Source: Lytechinus variegatus (taxonomy: Eukaryota > Echinodermata > Echinoidea > Temnopleuroida > Toxopneustidae). From it: a stretch of 64,000 nt of DNA. The DNA lies in NCBI RefSeq assembly GCF_018143015.1, contig NC_054746.1, positions 36,426,830-36,490,829 of the forward strand, in the 5' to 3' direction. This document shows positions 10,301 to 22,300 of the stretch, piece by piece; positions within the stretch are counted from its first letter, which is position 1; every line of letters begins with the position of its first letter. The translations under genes and the position numbers were made by a program. The notes under the pieces were generated by a model. It saw nothing but the letters and a program-made list of their open reading frames with translations. It ran no database searches and had not been told where the DNA came from.

Positions 10301-13300
10301 TGAGAGCCATAATCAATTTTTTTATAATGTAAATGTATCCCAACCCCTTTTAGAAAATCCCGGATCTACCCCTTGGTTTAAACATGAGAACTCGGTTTGG
10401 GGATTTTCTGCAAATGACTCTAACATCAGAAGAAAAAAGAGTTTTCTCTCAGTCTAGTAAAGAGTTCATGCAACAGTCCAGTAACATCATTCCAGTGTGA
10501 TTTAAGCAATGATGACCATTTGAAAGGCTCACAGATTTTAGTGTTTCCAAACTCTGTATGAGGCTGGGAAATTATGAAGATGCATGAAACCCCAAGCCTG
10601 TATTGTGTATTGCTGTATTGTACTTCAGGGCAATTCCATAAAATATGTATGTCCGACCCCCTATATATATAGGAAATTTTCTGTCTCTAATTTCTTGTTC
10701 TTTTGACAACTGGTCTGAAATGTTCTCAAAGAACCCTGACTTGGTCAGTTTAGGAAGTGAAGTAAGACTTAAGAAAAATGGGGTGCAGACGTACAAAAAG
10801 GTTGATCATTTTATGGAATTGTCCTTTAACATTTCTTTACAAATAATGATGTGGTTTTGGCTTTAGATTTGATTTTTCAACTAAATTGATATTTTGAAGT
10901 ATATCCTGTAACTATTGTAAACCTGGCTCATTCAGGTCATCATTTTTATCATCATTTACAGTGGAGATGTGTATCATTCAAAGGAAATAAAGTTGAAAGA
11001 TTACGACCAAAGTTCTGGAAGAGACTTGAAAAATTTGGTACAACCTGCTTGGTGAGTATTCATGTTCAGACCCAAAATATCAGGCTTGAAAGCATTGACC
11101 ATTACTTGAATAAAAAGTGCACTCTGATCAGGCCTGACTGATGGAAAGTTGCAAGAAACTTGCAATCCATAACAAATCTATTTGGGGATTCCAAATCAAT
11201 AATATAACATGCAATTAATTGCAAATAAACGATAGGTTTTAGAATTGACGCATTGCATTCTTGATAGGGAAAGTTCAAATGCAGTCGTATTTCAGCATTA
11301 TCACTACAAATACATTCTTATTGCAAAATGAAGGTTTTGGCAAGAAATTATTTGGACTTGTCTCAAAAGGTCAAGAAACTTTCAGGCTTCCAATTTGGCA
11401 CTTGATAATACAGTCAGTTTTGTCTCGCCTGCATAGGAGAGTGAGACCATTTTTGTAGGCGCCACTTTTCAGATGGCTGCGTCATCAGTATTGAAATCTT
11501 AACCAAGATTAAGTTTTTGAAATGTTAAATAATTTAGAAAGTATATGGGCCTAGTTCATGAAAATTGGACACAATGGTTATCAAAAATTACTTAACATCC
11601 TGCTAGAGGTCAAAGGGCATTTAGGGTAAATGAACTTAGACCATGTTGGGAGAATCAATATCAAATTCTTAAAGGACAAGGCCACCACAACAAAAAGTTG
11701 ATTTGAAAAAAAATCCAACAAGCAAAATACTGAAAAATTCATCAAAATCGGATGTAAAATAAGAAAGTTATGACATTTTAAAGTTTCGCTTAATTTCACA
11801 AAACAGTTATTTGAACAATCTGGTCAGTATGTAAATTGGCAGACTGATGACGTCACCCACTCAATATTTCTTTTGTATTTTGTTATATGAAATATTCTAA
11901 TTTTTTCTTCCTTGTCAAGTGAAGTAAAGTTTCATTTCTCCCTGAACATGTGGAATTGCCATTGTTTTAACTGTTTATGGTTAAATTAAGTTGGTCCTTC
12001 TTGTCAAATCTGTAAAAATTGAAGTATTGTATTATTCAAACAATAAAAAACAAAAGATACAGTGAGTGATGGACATCATCGACTCTCTCATTTGCATATC
12101 ACTGAGTTGTGCATTTAACTGTTTTGTGAAAAATAAGAGAAACTTAGAAATGTCATAACTTTCCTATTTTACATCAGATTTCGATGAAATTTGCAGCATT
12201 ATGTTTTTTTTATTTTTCTCTATCGATTCAAATCAACAATTTTCTGGGGTGGACTTGACCTTTAAGCAAAGATGAAAGGTTATGTTTTTGAAATGTCATC
12301 ATAACTTGAAAAGTATATGGACCTAGTTCATAAAACTTGGACTTAAGGGTAATCAAGTATGACTGAACATCCTTCCTGAGTTTCAGATCACATGACCAAG
12401 GTTGAAGGTCATTTAGGGTCAATGAACTTTGGCCATGTTGGGGTTATTTGTTGATTTCCATCATTGCTTCGAAAGTTTATGGATCTGGTTCATGAAACTT
12501 AAAGGGGAATCCAGCCTTGGCCATAAAATGTTGTGTTGGGAAGAAGAAAAATGAATTAAACAGAATGGCAAAAGTTTGAAAGAAATCAGACAAGCGATAA
12601 GAAAGTTATAGCTGCTTTAAAATTGAGATCACTAATATAGTATGTAGATTTCAAATTGGCAACTGTGTAAGTAAATTATGACAAGGGGCAAGGACAACTT
12701 TCCCATAGGCCATGTACTTTATTATCAGGGATTTGTGGTTTTCCCCCAAGTACCTATTCCCCTTGGGCAGTAATCTAAATCTAATCCTGGGAGTATATTG
12801 TTTTATGTCCTCACGTAAGAAAAATATAATTTGAAATAAAACTTATGGGAAAAATGACATTTTAGCAATAATATGTATTGGAGTTCATGGAAGAGTAGTC
12901 CTTGCCTTACATCACTATGACATCCCATATGCGGCCAATTTGAAGTCTCCATGGGTATAGTGATTACCAATATTTACAACTTTTAAAAATTCATAACTTT
13001 CCTGTTGTTTGTCCAATATTGTTCAAACTTTCACCTATTAACTTGTCTGATTTTTCTTTTTCTTATAAAAACAAGTCTTTATTTGGGTTGGATTCCCCTA
13101 ACTTAACAGAAGAGTAATCAGGTATCACTGAACATCTTTTGTGAGTTTTTGTGAGTTTCAGGTCACATGTATGACCAAGGTGAAAGGTCATTTAAGATCA
13201 ATAAACTTTGCCCAAGTTGGGAGTATTTGGGTCATTCCATTCCAATTCACCCAATGAATGTGCAATTTTGCACCCGACCCTCTCAGAATTTGTTGTAATC

Positions 13301-16300
13301 TGTTACACATAAAATTCCCCATGGCCCAAGCACAAAAAAAAAATGATTAGTCCAATCGGTCTATCGGTTCTCGCGCTATGGCCCGCCCTTTTCTCCTTGT
13401 TTTGACAAAAATGGGCATGACCAACTTTCAATGGCCATTGCGTCATAACGTGTTGACCAATTTTCACGAAACTGATACCATTCAAAACAAAATTCAGAGA
13501 GGAATCCAAAACATGTATCAAATAATGTATTGGAGCAATTTATGAGGTCATGACCTTTGACCTTAACTTTGACCTTGAGTTTGACCCCCGGACAAATAAT
13601 TTTTTAACTTCATTTTCGTGTATGTTAATTATTAGTCTGATATTGACAAAATATGCTAAAACCAATGATTATATTTTATTTCTTCACTTTTTAAAACTCT
13701 TCCAAAGATACCAATTATCTGATCTGAAATTTCACTGTAGTGAATTTTATGTGTACCAATTTACAACAAAAACTGAGAGGGTCGGGTGCAACCACTGGGG
13801 AATCCAGATGGAATGACCCAATTGCAGAATTACCATAAAAACTTTGAAAGTTTATACATGTAGATCTGATTCATAAAACGTGGACGTAGGAGTAATTATT
13901 ATCACTGAACATCCTGTGCGAGGCCATGTTGGAGGTGATTATTAAATTGCTATTATAACTTTCAAGTTTATGGATATAGTTTGTGAATTGTGGACATTGG
14001 GTAATCAAGTATCACTGACGAGTCTTAGGTCACATGATCAAGGTCAAATGTCATTTAGGGTCAACAAACATAGTATTGTATCATTATATGAATGGTGTTT
14101 TTTGTGAAGAATTATTTTATAGTTTTCAAAATCAGCACTGCTGCTATATTGAATTGCTTAATGCAGGTGAGACTGCCAGAGGTGCTCCACTTGTTATCAT
14201 AACTCTTAAAGTATATGGATCTAGTTCATTAAACTTGAACTTGAACATAAGAGTAATCAGGCATCAGTGAACATCCTGTGTTTGTTTCAGGTCACATGAC
14301 CAAGATCAATGAACTTTGGCCATGTTGGGGGGTATTTATTGAATTGCCATCATAACTTTGAAAGCTGATGGATTTAGTTTATAATGTGGATATAAGCGTA
14401 ATCAAGTATCACTGATTGTCTTGCACAAGTCTTCTGTCACACATTCAAAGTCAAAATTTATTTAGGGTTAATGAACTTAGTATTTTATCATTTTATGAAT
14501 GGTGTTTTTTAAATAATTATTCTGTAGTCATTTTCAAAATCGGCTCTGCTGCCATATTGAATCACGTCATACAAGCGAGACTGCCAGAGGCACTCCACCT
14601 GTTAAAGTTTTTGCAGCTTTTTGAACATCTTTATGAAAATATAAAATGCTTCGTAATATTTCTATGAAACGACTGCCTTTCAAAACATGTGTTTGCATTG
14701 GATGATTGCATATTACAAATTTTTCAAGTTGTCAAGATTATTGAGAGGTAATCGATGTTTGCCCCCCCCCCCCCATACTGTAATGGGGAGATCACCCCTT
14801 GCCCCCTCCCCCCCCCCCCTGATTGAGGCATTTTTTACACTCCTTTTTTTACTCACAGAAAATTCTGCACAGTATTTTTTTTATCAATGCATTTCATTTC
14901 ATTATGTCCATGAACAGTAGGAGGATCTAAAAATTACACAAAGTGAGAAAACAATAACAATAAGGGCGTGTTAAATCAGAAAGATAATATGAAATTTAAC
15001 ACCATATTTTACACTTTTTGTCTCGCCCACCAGAGGTGAATGCGAGACTTGGGGATCCAAATGTCGTCCGTCTGTCATCTGTCCGTCGTCGTCCATCCGT
15101 CACAAACCTGTAATGACACATAACTCCACAACCGTAAGTCACTTTTCAACCAAACTTGGATGGTAGATGGACTTGGGGTACCTGCATGTTATGCCGCAGT
15201 CGGAGGTCACATGGTAAGGTCAAAGGTCATTTTCAGGTCAATGTTAAAGTTTACATGCAAGACTCTCTTATGACACCTAACTCCGCAACCGTAGGTTGCT
15301 TTTCAACCAAACTTGGATCATAGATGTACTTAGGCGACCTGCATGTTATGCTGCAGTCGGAGGTCACATGGTAAGGTCAAAGGTCATTTTCAGGTCAATA
15401 TTAAAGTTCACGTTCAAGGCTCTTATGACAAGTGTTATTCCAACCCAGTCATTTCACAACGAAGTTTTTATATAATTCTCTTGAGTGCCCTCGCAAATCA
15501 CGATATTTCTGATTATTTTCATAAGTGGATGAGACACAAAATTGCTTTTACCTTGTTTCAGAATACCATCCCAGGGCGCAGTATTAGAAGGAAGGTATTA
15601 TAAGAAATACAAATTTGGATGTCCATTTAAGGTCTATAATAATCAACCATAAGCCTTCCAATCATTTCCGAACTTGCAATTAATTGAAGTCTACTGCTTA
15701 CAACCAAAAATCTGAATTGATTTGCTGTTATCAATCATTGGCATTTGAAATAGAAAATTTGAATAAATTTGACACACACAACCTAAATTGTGGTCTTGTG
15801 GTTAAAGACTCGTCTTTCAATCTGAAGGATGTGGGTTTGATTCCCAGCCATGGCATGTTTTTCATCAGCGATAAATTTACCCACATTGTGCTGCACTCAA
15901 CCCAGGTGAGGTGAATGGGTACCCGGTAGGAAAAAATTCTTCAAATGATCTAGTGCCCGATCAAGCTAGCCGTGCCAAAGCCAGGGTAATAATTACATAA
16001 TCTTGTTCGGCAGGGCCGGCTGGGAGAACAGTTTTTAGAACTGAAGTGGCTACCCGGGGTAAAATATTACATCATTATTATTAATTATTATTAATACAGT
16101 GGGTGATAATCACATCTTTTTATCTCAGGATCTTCATGACTGTCTTGGTTCTGATATTTCATATGTTAATACAATCAATGCCATTGTAAAGCTGACCAAT
16201 GTCACAGCACTCTACATAGACAACATTGAAAAAGGAGACCTTGATAGAGTTGTAGAGAAGATGCCTCAACTCAAGATTCTCCATGTCATATGCCTTCTAC

Positions 16301-19300
16301 CACCAAGGTAAAATAATTCACCGTAAATATAATTTTTATAAGAAAATTGTTTTTAATTGGTATAATTCAAAGGAAGATCATTGATTGTTGTGGTTTATTC
16401 ATTGTGGAAAGTATATAACATTATTGATAAAAACAGCCTGTCACATTACAAATGTAATAAAGTATGGTAGGAACATAGGTTAAAATCCTAGTGAATTATT
16501 TCTTTTCATGCTACAAATTATGAAGAAACTTATCTAGCACATGTACATATAAGTGCTGCTATGTATACAATTTGTATTCCTGTATTAGTCATGCAAAGTT
16601 TAGGGGTATCATGATTACAAAGCTTTTTCCTAGAATGCATTGCATTTTTTTACCCCAAAACCGACAATAAGTCGCCCAAAATGAAATATGAGATTTTCAA
16701 TGAGCTTGGATAAGCACATCCTAAGCTTTTGAATGTATTTAATTCTGCAAAATTCATCAACAATAACCCACACAGGTACTTGATTTAATGTTGAAGAATC
16801 TAAGTAAAAGCTTTCAAAAAAATACAGAGATAACAAGGTTTAAATCACAAGATTCACTCAAGCATGAGATCTGCACACTGTGCATTCTTAGTGAAAGTAG
16901 TCCCCCCCCCAAAAAAAAAAAGAATTAAAAAATCTCTTTCATGTCATCTTTTGTTTGACTTTTCAGTATCAAATTTTAACAGTATGAAGAAGAAGAGTTA
17001 TTCTTTCAGACTTTCTAAGTTATATAATTTGGAGAACAAATCATTGTTTTAGCTTTTTACAGGGAACCTTCCCTGGTGATTTATCATTGGTTTTTGGTCA
17101 ACTGGTCACACTTTGGTTTATCCTCCCCCTTAAAACAGAGATATTAGGGAAAGAGAAGATTGCTTGGCAGTATATGATGTTGGCAAGATGAAGGTGCTGA
17201 CTAATCTAGAGGAATTGAGGATGAATTCCTTCTACGGCTTTCAAGTACCCTTCTTTGCATTATCTGGAGGATTTGATGCATTAAGTGCTCTCACAAGTCT
17301 TAAGAAATTGGTAATTAATTTAAACCTTTGCTATTGATAGTTCATTTAATGTATCTCTATCCAGAGACACTCACCCATGATGAGGAGCTTCAGATATTGA
17401 GTGTCTGGGACTGATATCTCCCCCAGAGTACAACTCCCCTGGGGACATTTCTAACGTAACATCTCTCCATGCAATGACTGAATACAAATTTGGGCATATT
17501 ATCTTACAGAAATATCTAATTTGTATGTTTTGGGTCTGAAAAAAATAATAGCCTGATCCTGATTTTTGCATTTTAGGGTCGATCAAATTGGGGTAACATA
17601 ATTATTTTTAGGCCTAACTATATAGCTCATTGAGGGATCAACTTCAAACTTGGCTTTTGCAGATTGATGGGAGTGACTGATTGTGTTTTTTTTTTAGTGT
17701 TTAAAATTGCAAGGTAAAAACTGAAAGGTCTCATGGTGACAGATGTTGACAACTTGTGAAGTTAAGTTTGTGATATGACAATGGCAATACTATCAAGTTT
17801 TACAGTGCAGTCAGATATGCATCCAGTTTCATGTTCATCATTGGGGTCATTATTTAATCTGTCTGAAGATTTTTGTATTGTGTTTGTATGTTAAATCTTT
17901 TAGGTACTGACTAACTGCCATGGGTTAGAAGATGATGATTTAGATTTTCTAAAGACTCTACCATATCTGGAACATTTGGAGCTGGGAACTTGCACAGGTC
18001 TTTCATTTTGTCCTGTAAGTATTCAAATTCAATACAGCTAGATATAAATTCGCAATTAATAATAATAATAATATATGCAACAATTTTGTTAAACTTTGGT
18101 TCACAATACAGAAAACAGGAAATAACGAAGAGTTACCTCGAAATTTTCGGCTGCTAACTGCAACCTTTGTCAGCAATTTGACCTTGTGACGTAATGGTCG
18201 ATGATCTGGTCGTAGACATTCGGAAGCTTGTATCGCCCCCCGTCTCTGTTGAGAGAAGGTCTGAATGCCCGGATGTAGATGATCTCTTTCACACCTATCT
18301 CGAAGTACCGCGGCTTCCTGTCCAGCACTTGTACTTTGTTGATGTCAACACGATTGCAAGGGATTCGATGTGGATGTGTTGAAGTGGGAAGAGGAGCTAT
18401 GGCATCGATGTTCAAGGAATCTTGTCCTAAGGGAACATTCTGTTTCTCCTTTATATGATTCCTGACATAAAACCCCTGACAAGGAATCAAATACTAGTAA
18501 ATAGGACCGGTGATATCCTTCTTCTCTGTCTTATCTTTCGGCGCAACCAAGTACTGTCTAAGAGTCCTTGTTGGTTTGTAGCACACCCTAATGCCAAATT
18601 GATCTGTACTTTGGGTGGCTTGGTGGGGTGATCCTATTTAGATGGAGACTTTCCTTTAGCTGAGTTATCGATCTTGTTGAAGACCCAACTAGGATAGCCG
18701 CACTTGGAGAGAGCCTGTTTAACGTGAGCTTTTTCCTCAGAAATGGTGACTGGATCCGTGATGACTGCTTCCGCTCGATGGAAAAGAGTCTTGATCACAC
18801 CAAGCTTGTGTTCAAGTGGGTGATTAAAGGAAAAGTTCATGTATTGGTCGGTGTGCGTAGGTTTGTGGTAAACTTTGATATCCAAGTTGCCGTCTGGTAG
18901 AATAACTTTCAAAGTGTCAAGAAATGCATCTGCTGATATATGCCATTGTGAACAAAATAAGTACATCGCAGGCAAACATCCAACAGTGTCCCAATGTGGT
19001 CCACTGATAAGCGAGTCCTATCTTTCCAAGTGTTCACACTCTGAAGTTTGGATTTGATAATCTTCAAGGCCTTGTCGATAGGAACTGAAGTGAAAAGAGC
19101 TGTCACGTCATATGATCTCAGTTCCTCGTCTTCCTCATTCTTAACCCTAAATAGACTGGGCTATTTCGATGCCTAAGAAGACTGGGGGGCTGATTGAGCC
19201 CCCCCCCCCTTATGATGTCGGCCGTTGATCGCGCGATCGCGACAAAAATTGGCATGCGCATTACCCATGGCATTATCTACAATATTATAATATCAAATTC

Positions 19301-22300
19301 TGCGAAAAATCTCATTGCTCATTAATTATGCTAATTTATGCGTAAAATCATAAGTTTGCTCTAATTAATAAAATAATGCCTCTAAAATACTAATTTTTGT
19401 TTCACATACTGGGCAATTCCACAGGTTAATGGAAATGAGCTTAAAAATTCAAATTCAATATTTTCTTGAATTTTTTCATACTTTAAGTCCTTCATACATG
19501 ATAGTTTCAGGAACAAGAAATAAAAAGTTTATTTTCATATGTATACTTTGGAAAAAAAAATGGTCAAAAGTTGTGTCTTCTATTGTGTACCAAAATACAA
19601 GAAAAATAGTGAAAAATGAAATATGCCTTATAACCATTTTGTTGTTGTCTCACCTGCGAAGCAAAGTGAGACTATAGGCGCCGCTTTTCCGACGGCGGCG
19701 GCGGCGTCAACATCAAATCTTAACCTGAGGTTAAGTTTTTGAAATGACGTCATAACTTAGAAAGTATATGGACCTAGTTAATAAAACTTGGCCATAAGGT
19801 TAATCAAGTATTACTGAACATCCTATTAGAGTTTCATGTCACATGACCAAGGTCAAAGGTCATTTAGGGTCAATGAACTTAGACCATGTTGGAGGAATCA
19901 ACATCGAAATCTTAACCTGAGGTTAAGTTTTTGAAATGTCATCATAACTTAGAAAATATATGGACCTAGTTCATGAAACTTGGACATAAGGTTAATCAAG
20001 TATCACTGAACATCCTGCATGAGTTTCACGTCACATGACCAAGGTCAAAGGTCATTTAGGGTCAATGAACTTTGGCCGAATTGGGGATATCTGTTGAATT
20101 CCCATCATAACTTTGAAAGTTTATGGATCTGATTCATGAAACTTGGACATAATAGTAATCAAGCATCACTGAACATTTTGTGCAAGTTTCAGGTCTCATG
20201 ATTAAGGTCAAAGGTCATTTAGGGTCAATGAACTTTGGCCGAATCGGGGGTATCTGTTGAATTACCATCATAACTTTGAAAGTTTATTGGTCTAGTTCAT
20301 TAAACTTGGACATTAGAGTAATTAAGTATCACTGAACATCCTGTGCGCATTTCAGGTCACATGACCAAGGTCAAAGGTCAATGAACTTTGGCCGAATTGG
20401 GTGTATCTGTTGAATTACCATCATAACTTTGAAAGTTTATGGATCTCATTCATGAAACTTGTACATAAGAGTAATCAAGTATCACTGAACATCTTGTGCG
20501 AGTTTCAGGTCACATGATCAAGGTCAAAGGTCATGTAAGGTCAATGAACTTTGGCCATGTTGGGTTTTTTGTTGAATAACCATCATATCTCTGTAAGTTT
20601 ATTGGTCTAGTTCATAAAAAGTGGACATAAGAGTAACCATGTATCACTGAACATCTTGTGCGAGATAGAGTAGTATTCAAAGTCAGCACTGCTGCTATAT
20701 TGAACCGCGTGATGCAGGTGAGACGGCCAGAGGCATTCCACTTGTTGCAACAACATACCACTTTATATATTTCTGAAGTTTAGAAGAGTCAAATTACTTA
20801 AAATACACAACCGCTTTTCAAGTAAATTTGTAGTACTCATTCAAAAATAAATATTGCAACCTGCTCAGGTGATGTAACGTGAGTAACCGAAAAAAATGAC
20901 TTTGTTTTCTGAGAGAAAAATTCTTCACAGTTAATTGGTGGGATTTTAAATTCTCTTCCTTCAAACAATCTTTGACACAGTGATGACTATCAAAATCATT
21001 AAAAAGTACAATTTTTTTATAAAATTGATGAAGAAAAACTGTAACGTGAGTAACCATCATGTAATGTGAGTAACCAGTAAAAATTATTCAGTTCGGTAAC
21101 ATTTTCTGTGGGATGTCAAGTTTTAAGTCTCATGGTGAGTTGTGAAGTTATTTTTGATTAATTAAAAGCAAAATGAGGGTACATCTCTTTGATGCGACTC
21201 TTTGTTCATCAAAATATCAGTGGTCATACAATCACACAAAAAAATGAATATTAGTAGAAGTATTCACAATGCGAGAGTGCATTAGTAAGACTTGGTTTTG
21301 ATTAACCAAACTTTAAAGAGTGTTTGAACAACACATTGAATGCCCTTACCTGTAACCCTATCTAGGCCGGGGTATTTTGGGAGTTGATATGGCCCGGGGG
21401 GAGGGGGGGAGGGCTCCCAGGCCCCCCTTGAGATCTCGGCCATTGGCCGCACGATCACGCCGAAAATTTGCGTGCAGGTTGTCTTGGACATAATCTACAA
21501 TACTATACAGTAATTTATTTCATGCAAATTGGTATTAAGCGATTATGCTAATTTATGCATAATTAGTAAGCGAAATCATACTTTTCCCTCCTACTCCCTA
21601 ATAAAGCTCCAATTGTTCCAATTTTTGGTATAAAATCTCTTTTAGATGTTCCTAGCAATGAATTTTACACACATTATTGAATTTTTAATGACATGTGTGT
21701 TGTTAACCATACATGGACAAAATGTAACGTGAGTAACCATATTATCTGCACCCCAAGTAAAAACCATGTGTTCTTTATTTTTTTAATTATATACAAAGTT
21801 TGTCTCCCTAATATACTTCTTTGAAATGGATATGATCAACTTTCAGAAAAGCCTTGTATGAGGAGACTTTTCACTTTTGTTGACTTTTCATTTTATGCAT
21901 GTCCAAATCATGTAACGTGAGTAACCGACACATTCCAAAGATTTGCCAGGAGCATAATAGAATTTCCCAAGTTTTGTTTTTATACGAAGGATAGTCAGAC
22001 TGTGTACTTTGTTGTGATAAGGAGATGTTTAGTTCCTATCAATAATAATGGAGTTACAGCTCCAAGTATGAGTCAAGGTGTCTCCAAATGTAACGTGAGT
22101 AACCGTGGAATAGCCCTACTCTAGATAGGCATCTGATCAAATTTATGTTTAAAAAATTTCAACATCACATTTATTTTCTTATGTATTCTATTGTTTTCTA
22201 AATTTCTTATGTATTTCTATGTTTTTCAACTTTTTGTTTTTTATTGTTTTTTCAAAGGAAATTGTCAGGGACTTTATTTTGACTATAAAAAGATAAAATT

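Larger units (their letters stand above)
11423..14605. mobile_element. GTCTCGCCTGC...GCGAGAC-type element with tandem monomers (copy A), carrying nested insertions
   Basis: It starts GTCTCGCCTGCATAGGAGAG and ends near 14605 with GAGACTGCCAGAGGCACTCC. The body is diverged tandem units with CATAACTTGAAAGTATATGG, GAAACTTGGACATAAGAGTA, AGTATCACTGAACATCCT, a GGTCACATGACCAAGG phrase and CATTTAGGGTCAATGAAC. At least three other elements have inserted into it (11673-12261, 12503-13098 and 13228-13820). It lies in intron 3 of the F-box gene and is the same family as 19646-20746 and 24300-25405. Confidence 0.65.
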
